Assembly (NCBI GenBank): GCA_030528545.1 | Contig: JAUMYR010000007.1 | Coordinates: 35,282-41,844, forward strand | DNA from: Propionibacteriaceae bacterium | Lineage (GTDB): Bacteria; Actinomycetota; Actinomycetes; Propionibacteriales; Propionibacteriaceae | DNA length: 6,563 bases | Reading direction: 5' to 3' | Shown here: positions 1 to 6,007 of the stretch, in pieces | How the letters are laid out: every line of letters begins with the position of its first letter | Position numbering within the stretch: position 1 is the first letter of the stretch | Notes under the pieces: model-generated | The model's database searches: none | Seen by the model: the letters and a program-made list of their open reading frames with translations, nothing else | What the model was told of the DNA's origin: nothing | Translations under genes and position numbers: made by a program

Positions 1-68
1 GGGCAGAGCCCGCGGTGAGGCTCCCAGTACCCGGTTCGCGGTGAGACCAGGCCGGGTCGGCCGCGTCC

Positions 69-98
69 ATTATCCGGAATCGGTGTCTCGCTGTTCAG
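69..98 (-). promoter_or_regulatory. Possible divergent promoter reading leftward
   Basis: Read on the minus strand, GATAAT (69-74) differs from TATAAT at one base. CTGAAC (93-98) lies 18 bases upstream of it and is a weak -35 match. Such an A/T-rich hexamer stands out in this GC-rich DNA. It would drive a gene to the left of the window, which cannot be seen. One site seen by eye is weak evidence. Confidence 0.2.
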
Positions 99-106
99 CC
101 AGCAAC

Positions 107-132
107 TAACCTATCGCCTCTGAAGGAAGAGG
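107..132 (+). promoter_or_regulatory. Candidate -10 element and ribosome-binding site for the symporter gene
   Basis: TAACCT (107-112) fits the actinobacterial -10 pattern TANNNT and would start RNA near 119; no convincing -35 is seen. The purine-rich stretch 122-132 (GAAGGAAGAGG) ends four bases before the ATG at 137 and serves as ribosome-binding site. CCTCT (117-121) can pair with AGAGG (128-132), which leaves GAAGGA in a six-base loop, so the anti-SD contact may be presented from a small hairpin. I see no riboswitch or tRNA in 1-136. Confidence 0.3.
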
Positions 133-136
133 TGGC

Positions 137-1681
137 ATGTCTGCGAAAAGAAAGGCCGAGTTCTTCAACTCGCGCAACTATTTCATCCTGGCCGCGATCG
201 GGTCGGCCGTCGGCCTGGGCAACATCTGGCGTTTCCCTTACGTCACGTTCAACAACGGTGGTGGCGCCTTCATGCTGCCCTATCTGATCGCGTTGCTGAG
301 CGCAGGCATCCCTTTGCTGTTCTTCGACTACGCGATCGGCAACCGCTACCGGGGCAGCGCTCCCCTGGCGTTGCGCCGCATGGGTAAGTGGACCGAGACG
401 TTGGGCTGGTGGCAGGTCATGGTCTGCTTCGTCATCGGCATCTACTACGCCGCGGTCGTGGCCTGGGCGGCAATGTACACCGTCTTCTCGGTGAACCTGG
501 CCTGGGGAGATGACCCCAAGAGCTTCCTGTTCGGCGACTTCCTGAAGCTCGCCGAGACCCCAGGTGTTGGTTTCGACTTCGTGCCTTCCCTGGTGATCCC
601 GATCGCGCTGGTGTGGGCGGCGACTCTGGTCATCATCGCGCTGGGCGTCAACAAGGGACTGGCCTGGGCCAACCTGGTGTTCATGCCGTTGCTGCTCGTC
701 ATGTTCTTGATCCTGGTGGTCTACGCGCTGTTCCTGCCGGGAGCCGTGGCCGGGCTGAATGCTTTGTTCACCCCGGACTGGGCCGCGTTGGCTGATCCCT
801 CGGTGTGGGCGGCGGCCTACGGCCAGATCTTCTATTCGCTGTCGGTGGGCTTCGGCATCATGATCACCTACTCCAGCTACCTGAAACGCAAGACCGACCT
901 CACAGGTTCTGGCCTGGTGGTCGGCTTCGCCAACTCCAGCTTCGAGCTGTTGGCCGGTATCGGCGTGTTCGCCGCCCTCGGGTTCATGGCCCAGATCGCG
1001 GGCACCCAGGTGAAGGACGTCGCCAGCGGCGGCATCGCCCTGGCCTTCGTCGCTTTCCCGACCATCTTGTCCCAGGCTCCCTTCGGCGCGGTCATCGGTG
1101 TGTTGTTCTTCGGTTCGCTGACGGTGGCTGGGTTCAGTTCGCTGATGAGCATCGTGGAGGTCGTTGTCGCCGCGGTTCGCGACAAGATGGGTATCCCCAA
1201 GCGCAGCGCTACCCTCGCCGTGGGGGTCCCCATGGCGCTCGCGTCGCTAGTGCTGCTGTCCACCACGACCGGCCTGTACTTCCTCGACATCACCGATGAA
1301 TTCGTCAACAAGTTCGGTATCCTCGCTGGCGCCTTCGCCTGTATCGTCGCCGTCTCGTGGGTCTGCCGCAAGCTGCCAACCCTGCGTCGGCACCTGGATA
1401 CTCACTCCAGTTTCAAGGCCGGACGCATCTGGCTGGTGTTCGCCGGAGGGGTCGTCCCGCTGGTGCTCGGCTACATCCTCTACACCGAGTTCGCCAGCAA
1501 GATCGCCGAACCCTATGAGGGCTATCCGCTCGGGCTGCTGGGGGTGTTCGGCTGGGGCATGGCTGGCTCTCTGCTCGTCATCGGCGTGGTCTTGACCCTG
1601 CTGCCGTGGCGCAAGGGAGTCCAGCTCGATTTCGACGAGCACAACAACGAACACGACCACGCCAAGGAGGTCACCGCGTGA
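137..1681 (+). CDS. metP: NSS-family sodium-dependent methionine/alanine symporter, MetP-like
   Basis: Integral membrane transporter of the neurotransmitter:sodium symporter (LeuT) fold, 514 residues with about 12 hydrophobic segments. Residues 22-35 carry the unwound TM1 signature (GSAVGLGNIWRFPY). Aligned by eye to LeuT, the Na1 site is A24, N29, S234 and N266, and the Na2 site is G22, V25, A331, S334 and S335. Residues 232-240 (FYSLSVGFG) are the TM6 unwound region. E270 falls where LeuT has Glu290, which predicts chloride independence. The hydrophilic tail (residues 497-514) is rich in His, Asp and Glu. The ATG has a good purine-rich ribosome-binding site. The gene overlaps a MetS-type small subunit by GTGA, the arrangement known for MetPS of Corynebacterium glutamicum, and this is the main reason for calling methionine/alanine as substrate. 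The family is certain; the exact amino acid is inferred from context. Confidence 0.9.
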   Translation: MSAKRKAEFFNSRNYFILAAIGSAVGLGNIWRFPYVTFNNGGGAFMLPYLIALLSAGIPLLFFDYAIGNRYRGSAPLALRRMGKWTETLGWWQVMVCFVIGIYYAAVVAWAAMYTVFSVNLAWGDDPKSFLFGDFLKLAETPGVGFDFVPSLVIPIALVWAATLVIIALGVNKGLAWANLVFMPLLLVMFLILVVYALFLPGAVAGLNALFTPDWAALADPSVWAAAYGQIFYSLSVGFGIMITYSSYLKRKTDLTGSGLVVGFANSSFELLAGIGVFAALGFMAQIAGTQVKDVASGGIALAFVAFPTILSQAPFGAVIGVLFFGSLTVAGFSSLMSIVEVVVAAVRDKMGIPKRSATLAVGVPMALASLVLLSTTTGLYFLDITDEFVNKFGILAGAFACIVAVSWVCRKLPTLRRHLDTHSSFKAGRIWLVFAGGVVPLVLGYILYTEFASKIAEPYEGYPLGLLGVFGWGMAGSLLVIGVVLTLLPWRKGVQLDFDEHNNEHDHAKEVTA

Positions 1682-1809
1682 GCCCCACCGCCATCATCAT
1701 GATGGTCGTCGCCATCTTGACCCTGTGGGGCGGCCTGGTGGCCGCCGTGGTCAACCTGGCGCGCCGCCCCGATCAGTCGGCCGTCGACGAGGCCCACCAC
1801 GGCGCCTGA
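1678..1809 (+). CDS. metS: MetS-type small subunit of methionine/alanine NSS transporter
   Basis: This 43-residue protein starts with GTG at 1678, inside the stop codon of the symporter (GTGA). A strong ribosome-binding site, AAGGAGG (1664-1670), lies seven bases upstream, so the start is well fixed and translation is probably coupled. The protein has a short N-terminus (MSPTA), one hydrophobic span at about residues 6-27, then a short positively charged and polar tail (ARRPDQSAVDEAHHGA). This matches the known family of single-span partners found beside NSS transporters; in C. glutamicum MetS is needed together with MetP for methionine uptake. It sits in the membrane with the symporter. A longer in-frame start near 1606 would overlap the symporter and is not credible. 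Confidence 0.85.
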   Translation: MSPTAIIMMVVAILTLWGGLVAAVVNLARRPDQSAVDEAHHGA

Positions 1810-1823
1810 CCGAACCTGTCCGG

Positions 1824-1836
1824 TAGCCTGACTGGG
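1824..1836 (+). promoter_or_regulatory. Candidate leaderless promoter -10 for hen1
   Basis: TAGCCT (1824-1829) fits TANNNT and lies six bases before the GTG at 1836, the spacing expected when transcription starts at the first base of the start codon. No Shine-Dalgarno-like purine run is present in 1815-1835, which fits a leaderless message. No clear -35 is seen. Read-through from the transporter operon, 26 bases away, is equally possible. Confidence 0.35.
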
Positions 1837-3185
1837 TGTTTCTCAGCTTGACCGCAACCCGGCCGGACAGTGACGCAACCGACATCGGTTACCTGCTCGC
1901 GAAGCACCCCGGCAAGGTGCAGGACTTCGCCTTGAGCTTCGGCACCGGCTGGGTGTACTACCCCGAGGCGACGCCGGAACGCACGACCGTCGTGTTGCAG
2001 GTGGAGGTCGACCCGGTCGGCCTGGTCCGCAACCGCCGGTTTCGCGCGGGCGGGTTCGCGCTGGCCGCCTACGTCAACGACCGGCCCTATGCCGCGTCCT
2101 CGCTGCTGGCGGTAGCGATCAAGCGGATCTTCGGCACCGCGCTGAAGGGCACCTGTCATACCCGGCCCGACCTGGTCGACGTGAGGTGGGGGCTGGAGGT
2201 CACCCTCGCCGCCCTCCCCTCGCCCGGGTTGGCCGCCGGGATGTTCGGCCCTTTGGGCTGGCGGGTGGAGTGTGACCCGCCAGCGTCTGGGCCCAGCCGG
2301 TGCGTCCTGAGGGGGCACCACCGGCTGGCCGAGGCCCTGGCCCACCTCTACGTGCTGCTGCCAGTGCTCGACGGGTCGAAACACTATTGGGTCGACTCCG
2401 GCGAGGTGGACAAGCTGCTGGCTCACGGGGGTTCCTGGCTGCCCGCCCATCCGCTGCGCGAGGAGATCACCCACCGCTACCTGGCCGGGCAGCGGTCCCT
2501 GGTCGCCCAGGCATCCGCCGGGTGGGACAGCCTTGACGAGGACCCTTGCCCCACGGGGGATCCCGCCGGGGACCGGGCGCCGCGGCAGCGTCCCGCGCTG
2601 GCGGCGCAGCGCCGGGACGCGATCCGGGCGGTGCTCGCCGAGGCGGGGGTGCGGCGGGTGGTGGACGCCGGATGCGGTGAGGGCGCGCTGATCGCCGATC
2701 TGCTGGCCGATCCCCGGATCGGGCACGTGCTCGGGCTGGACGTGTCGGCCGCCGAGCTGGAGCGTGCCTCTCGCCGGTTGCGCCTCGAGGAGTTACCCGA
2801 GCGGCAGCGCCGCCGGGTTGACCTGGCCCAGTCCTCGCTCACCTATGTGGACGACCGGCTGGCTGGGGCCCAAGCTGTGGTGCTGGCCGAGGTGATCGAA
2901 CACCTCGACCCCGCCCGGCTGGGCGACCTGGAGCGCACGGTGTTCGCGCTGCGTCCCCGCAACGTGGTCATGACCACGCCGAACGCCGAGTACAACCGGG
3001 TCTATGGGATCTGTGGGTTCCGGCATCCCGATCACCGGTTCGAGTGGACCAGGGCCGAGTTCGAGGCCTGGGCTCACCAGGTCGCGGAACGCTTCGGCTA
3101 CCGGGTGGGGTTCCGCGGCGTGGGTGAGGCTGACCCCACCCATGGTTGCCCCACCCAACTCGCCTGGTTCGAGGTGGTCTCATGA
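1836..3185 (+). CDS. hen1: Hen1: 3'-terminal RNA ribose 2'-O-methyltransferase
   Basis: Methylates the 2'-OH of the 3'-terminal nucleotide of broken RNA using S-adenosylmethionine, before the ends are sealed by Pnkp. The protein has 449 residues, normal for bacterial Hen1. Residues 1 to about 230 form the Hen1-specific N-terminal domain, known to bind Pnkp and activate its ligase; it opens with the family pattern ending in DIGYLLAKHP, which supports the GTG start. After a polar linker (about 232-255), the methyltransferase domain has the SAM-binding motif VDAGCGEG (276-283), the metal-binding motif E352-x-x-E355-H356, and a further His in RHPDHRFEW (H397 or H400) expected to complete the Mn site. 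TPNAEYN precedes this last motif. The stop overlaps the pnkp start (ATGA). No key residue is missing. Expression may come from a leaderless promoter or from the upstream operon. Confidence 0.95.
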   Translation: MFLSLTATRPDSDATDIGYLLAKHPGKVQDFALSFGTGWVYYPEATPERTTVVLQVEVDPVGLVRNRRFRAGGFALAAYVNDRPYAASSLLAVAIKRIFGTALKGTCHTRPDLVDVRWGLEVTLAALPSPGLAAGMFGPLGWRVECDPPASGPSRCVLRGHHRLAEALAHLYVLLPVLDGSKHYWVDSGEVDKLLAHGGSWLPAHPLREEITHRYLAGQRSLVAQASAGWDSLDEDPCPTGDPAGDRAPRQRPALAAQRRDAIRAVLAEAGVRRVVDAGCGEGALIADLLADPRIGHVLGLDVSAAELERASRRLRLEELPERQRRRVDLAQSSLTYVDDRLAGAQAVVLAEVIEHLDPARLGDLERTVFALRPRNVVMTTPNAEYNRVYGICGFRHPDHRFEWTRAEFEAWAHQVAERFGYRVGFRGVGEADPTHGCPTQLAWFEVVS

Positions 3186-5665
3186 GGATCGCCATCCCCG
3201 AGACCTGTCTGGTCGTGCTGGTGGGCATCTCAGGGTCGGGCAAGTCGACCTTCGCCGCCCGGCACTTCGGGCCCTACGAGGTGTTGTCCTCCGATTTCTG
3301 TCGCGCGCTGGTCAGCGGCGACGCCACCAACCAGGAGGTCTCGTCCGACGCCTTCGACGTGCTGGGCTACATCGCGGGCAAGCGGCTCGCCGGGAACCGG
3401 CTCACGGTGGTGGACGCGACCAATGTCACCGCTGCTGCCCGGCGGCAATGGATCGCGCTGGCGAAGGACCACGACGTGCTGCCGGTCGCGATCGTGCTCG
3501 ACGTGCCGCCGTCCCTCGCCAAGGACCGGGACGCCCACCGGGACCGCGTCGTCGGGCCCGGGGTCATCGACCGCCAGGCCGCCGACCTGCGCCGCGGCCT
3601 CAAGGGGCTGCGCAAGGAGGGTTTCCGCCGCGTCCACCTGCTCACCCCGGACCAGGTGGAAGCGGCCGAGATCGTCCGCGAGCCGCTGCTGAACGACCGG
3701 CGCGACCTGACCGGGCCGTTCGACGTGATCGGGGACGTGCACGGCTGCCTGTCCGAGCTGGCGGCGCTGCTGGCCCGGCTGGGCTATGACCTGGTGCACG
3801 ACGACCGGGGACGCGCGGTGGACGCGGTACCCCCGGCCGGGCGCACGGCGGTGTTCGTCGGCGACCTGGTGGATCGCGGCCCCGACCCGGTGGGGGTGCT
3901 GCGGCTGGTGATGGGGATGGTCGCGTCCGGTCACGCGCTGTGTGTGGCGGGCAATCACGAGGCGAAGCTGGAGCGGGCGCTGAACGGTGCGCGGGTGAAC
4001 CCGAGCCACGGCCTGGCCGAGACCCTGCGGCTGCTGGACGCTGAACCGGAGGATTTCCGCGCCCAGGTGCGGGACTTCGTCGGTTCTCTCGTCGCCCACT
4101 ACGTGCTGGACGGTGGGCGATTGGTCGTCGCCCACGCCGGGCTCAAGGAGGCCTATCACGGCCGGGCCTCGGGGCGGGTCCGGGCTTTCGCGCTGTATGG
4201 CGACACCACCGGCGAGTCCGACGAGTTTGGGCTGCCGGTGCGCTACCCCTGGGCCAACGACTACCGGGGCTCGGCGATGGTGGTGTACGGACACACCCCG
4301 GTTCCTACCCTGGAGTGGATCAACAACACGCTGTGCCTCGACACCGGCTGCGCCTTCGGCGGGGCGCTGAGCGCCCTGCGCTACCCCGAGCGGGAGACCG
4401 TGCAGGTGGCGGCCGAGCGGGAGTACTACCCGCCGGTCAGGCCGTTGCGTCCACCGGCGCGGGACGCCGCCGAACTGCGGCTCGCCGATGTCGCCGGGGT
4501 GCGCTATGTCGAGACGAGTCTGCTGGGCCGGATCAAGGTCGAGGCCGATCAGGCGGCCGGGGCGCTGGAGGTGATGAGCCGGTTCGCGCTGCATCCTGCC
4601 CGGCTGGCCTATCTGCCCCCGACCATGTCGCCGGTGGCGACCAGCCGCCACGAGGGCCTGCTGGAGCACCCGGACGAGGCCTTCAGCCAGTACGCCGAGT
4701 GGGGCGTTGACCAGGTGATCTGTGAGTCCAAGCACATGGGCAGCCGGGGCGTGCTCAAGGTCGCCGCCGACGGTAGCGGGGAGCTGTGGACCCGCACCGG
4801 GCGTCCCTTCTTCGATGCCGGGCTGACCGCGCGCCTGAGCGCCGAGGTCGCCGCTGCGGTCTCGGCGGCCGGGCTGTGGGACGAGCTCGGCGCCGAATGG
4901 GTGCTGTTCGACACCGAGGTGCTGCCGTGGTCGCTGAAGGCCCAAGGGCTGCTGGACGAGCAGTACCGCCCGGTCGGCGCCGCGGCGGTGGATGCCTGTT
5001 CGGCGGCCGGGGACGCGCTCGCCGCGGCTGCCGCGCGCGGCCTGGACGTGGCCGGGCTGGCCCGCCGCACCGCGGCCAGGAGGGCCAACGCCGAGGCGTT
5101 CCGGGGAGCGGTGGAACGCTACTGCTGGCCCACCGATGGACTGGACGGGGTGCGGATCGCTCCCTTCCAGCTCCTGGCCTCCTCATCCGGGACCTACGCG
5201 CAGCGCGACCACCTGTGGCATCTGGCGATCGCCGACCTTCTGGCCGAGGTCTCGGAGCGGTTCTGCCGCACCGATCGCCTGGTGGTGGACCTGGCCGATG
5301 CGGCCTCCCGCCGGGCCGGGACCGATTGGTGGGAGGAGCTGACCGCCGCGGGCGGGGAGGGCATGGTCGTCAAACCGCTGGCCAACCTGACCCGGGGGCG
5401 GCGCGGGCTGGTGCAGCCCGGACTCAAGGTGCGCGGCCGGGAGTACCTGCGGATCATCTACGGCCCCGACTACACCGAGCCGGAGAACCTGGCCAGGCTG
5501 CGCGAGCGCAACCTGGCACGCAAGCGCGCCCTGGCCCTGCGCGAGTACGCCCTCGGGCTGGAGGCCCTGGAGCGGCTGGTGGCCGGGCAACCGCTGTGGC
5601 GGGTCCACGAGGCGGTGTTCGCGATCCTGGCGCTGGAGTCCGACCCCGTCGATCCGCGGCTGTGA
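3182..5665 (+). CDS. pnkp: Pnkp: polynucleotide kinase-phosphatase-ligase, RNA repair
   Basis: End-healing and end-sealing RNA repair enzyme, 827 residues (C. thermocellum Pnkp is about 870). Kinase domain, about 1-165: P-loop GISGSGKST (15-23) with K21 and S22, then D38 and R41, the same positions as in the Clostridium enzyme, and an Arg-rich lid (R116, R120, R122). Metallophosphoesterase domain, about 178-400: D185, H187, D228, R232, N258, H259, H318, H371 and D387, a complete two-metal site. Ligase domain, about 445-827: nucleotidyl lysine K517 in SKHMGSRG, WTRTGRPFF (536-544), FDTE (576-579), EGMVVKP (726-732) and K749 in LKVRGRE. ATG at 3182 overlaps the hen1 stop (ATGA), with GAGGTGG at 3171-3177 as ribosome-binding site. 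An in-frame TTG at 3146 is rejected: it adds 12 residues not expected before the P-loop strand. All three active sites look intact. Confidence 0.96.
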   Translation: MRIAIPETCLVVLVGISGSGKSTFAARHFGPYEVLSSDFCRALVSGDATNQEVSSDAFDVLGYIAGKRLAGNRLTVVDATNVTAAARRQWIALAKDHDVLPVAIVLDVPPSLAKDRDAHRDRVVGPGVIDRQAADLRRGLKGLRKEGFRRVHLLTPDQVEAAEIVREPLLNDRRDLTGPFDVIGDVHGCLSELAALLARLGYDLVHDDRGRAVDAVPPAGRTAVFVGDLVDRGPDPVGVLRLVMGMVASGHALCVAGNHEAKLERALNGARVNPSHGLAETLRLLDAEPEDFRAQVRDFVGSLVAHYVLDGGRLVVAHAGLKEAYHGRASGRVRAFALYGDTTGESDEFGLPVRYPWANDYRGSAMVVYGHTPVPTLEWINNTLCLDTGCAFGGALSALRYPERETVQVAAEREYYPPVRPLRPPARDAAELRLADVAGVRYVETSLLGRIKVEADQAAGALEVMSRFALHPARLAYLPPTMSPVATSRHEGLLEHPDEAFSQYAEWGVDQVICESKHMGSRGVLKVAADGSGELWTRTGRPFFDAGLTARLSAEVAAAVSAAGLWDELGAEWVLFDTEVLPWSLKAQGLLDEQYRPVGAAAVDACSAAGDALAAAAARGLDVAGLARRTAARRANAEAFRGAVERYCWPTDGLDGVRIAPFQLLASSSGTYAQRDHLWHLAIADLLAEVSERFCRTDRLVVDLADAASRRAGTDWWEELTAAGGEGMVVKPLANLTRGRRGLVQPGLKVRGREYLRIIYGPDYTEPENLARLRERNLARKRALALREYALGLEALERLVAGQPLWRVHEAVFAILALESDPVDPRL

Positions 5666-5672
5666 GACCGGC

Positions 5673-5699
5673 CCGGGCGGGGTTTTCCTCCCGGCCTTT
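5673..5699 (+). terminator. Weak intrinsic terminator candidate after pnkp
   Basis: CCGGGCGG (5673-5680) pairs with CCTCCCGG (5687-5694) apart from one C/T mismatch, around the loop GGTTTT, and is followed by only TTT (5697-5699). It starts eight bases after the pnkp stop, the right place for a terminator, but the U-tract is short. Such imperfect hairpins are common behind actinobacterial genes. Confidence 0.4.
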
Positions 5700-5727
5700 A
5701 GGTGCCCGCCGGAGCACGGTCCACGGC

Positions 5728-5766
5728 TATCCTGGTTGTCAGCTAGCTGGTGCACCGGCGAAAGGA
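5728..5766 (+). promoter_or_regulatory. Candidate -10 element and ribosome-binding site for the 5774 ORF
   Basis: TATCCT (5728-5733) fits TANNNT and would start RNA near 5740. It is followed by an eight-base palindrome AGCTAGCT (5741-5748) and by GAAAGGA (5760-5766), a good Shine-Dalgarno seven bases before a TTG at 5774. There is no clear -35. The order of -10, SD and start is coherent, but each element is short. Confidence 0.3.
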
Positions 5767-5773
5767 CACCGGG

Positions 5774-6007
5774 TTGACGACTGAGAACATGAGTCGGCTG
5801 GGGTCAGGCCCAGGCAGTGGCCCGGTTATTGCGCGCCGGTGCCCGGCCGCCACTCGGTCCCGGACAGACAGGTTAGCCTCCCGGGAGGGGATGGCTCCCG
5901 GGAGTGGTGTGATGCCTGAGGTCCGGGCAGCGCCGCTGGTGGCCGCGGGACCGATACCGGTCCCCTCCCGTCACGGTTTCCCAGTCTGGGGGTCCGATCG
6001 GCGGTGA
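5774..6007 (+). CDS. Doubtful small ORF, possible leader peptide, coupled to the gene at 6004
   Basis: TTG start (5774) with GAAAGGA seven bases upstream; ATG at 5789 is an alternative start (residue 6). The predicted 77-residue product begins MTTENMSRLGSGPGSG and is rich in Arg, Pro and Gly, with no signal peptide, membrane span or motif that I recognise. Its TGA (6005-6007) overlaps the GTG of the next gene, as in coupled gene pairs. Against it: about 21 of 77 third positions are A or T, clearly more than in the neighbouring genes. It also uses TTA (5873-5875) and ATA, rare in such genomes, and its middle is taken up by inverted repeats. It may be a translated leader or simply an open frame over a structured untranslated region. 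Confidence 0.3.
   Translation: MTTENMSRLGSGPGSGPVIARRCPAATRSRTDRLASREGMAPGSGVMPEVRAAPLVAAGPIPVPSRHGFPVWGSDRR
5835..5847 (+). repeat. Short hairpin GCCGG-TGC-CCGGC
   Basis: Perfect five-base arms (5835-5839 and 5843-5847) around a three-base loop. It is the first of a series of inverted repeats between pnkp and the gene at 6004. On its own it could be chance in GC-rich DNA. Confidence 0.3.
5859..5927 (+). repeat. Nested stem-loop with twin 10-bp palindromes
   Basis: Two identical copies of the perfect palindrome CTCCCGGGAG (5878-5887 and 5895-5904) are separated by seven bases, so they can also pair with each other as a 10-bp stem with a seven-base loop. Outside them, CAGG (5869-5872) pairs with CCTG (5915-5918), and CCCGGAC (5859-5865) pairs with GTCCGGG (5921-5927). 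Together this gives about 21 base pairs in one long stem-loop. As DNA it would be a double operator for a dimeric repressor; as RNA, a structured leader. No T-run follows, so it is not an ordinary terminator. The repeats themselves are certain; their function is inferred. Confidence 0.6.
5947..5964 (+). repeat. Hairpin GGGACCG-ATAC-CGGTCCC upstream of the gene at 6004
   Basis: Perfect seven-base arms (5947-5953 and 5958-5964) around a four-base loop, ending 39 bases before the GTG at 6004. The 3' arm CGGTCCC also occurs at 5855-5861, so the 5' arm has two possible partners. No T-tract follows. Confidence 0.5.

Noticed and set aside
1..41. End of an upstream gene
   Set aside because: Stops occur at 16-18 and 39-41 in different frames, but too little sequence is present to choose any frame.
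45..58. McbR-type sulfur regulator site upstream of the symporter
   Set aside because: GACC and GGTC form an inverted repeat, but the GAC to GTC spacing is eight rather than six and the flanking T/A bases are missing.
1773..2726. 317-codon minus-strand frame across hen1
   Set aside because: Antisense shadow of the Hen1 N-terminal domain; low-complexity Pro/Gly/Arg composition and no recognisable fold.
3146..3184. Upstream TTG start for pnkp
   Set aside because: It would add 12 residues inside the hen1 gene. Starting at 3182 puts K21, S22, D38 and R41 at the same numbers as in the known enzyme.
3230..4945. 571-codon open frame on the minus strand across pnkp
   Set aside because: It is antisense to a gene with three intact catalytic domains. 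Its product is rich in His, Gln, Arg and Pro with no domain, typical of a shadow frame in GC-rich DNA.
5868..5886. Iron-box (DtxR/IdeR) operator
   Set aside because: AGGTTAGCCT (5870-5879) matches the left half of the consensus, but the right half is almost absent, and no iron gene is nearby.
5774..6007. Bacteriocin (lactococcin 972-like) precursor
   Set aside because: Considered because a possible permease follows, but there is no secretion signal or hydrophobic segment and no recognisable mature-peptide pattern.
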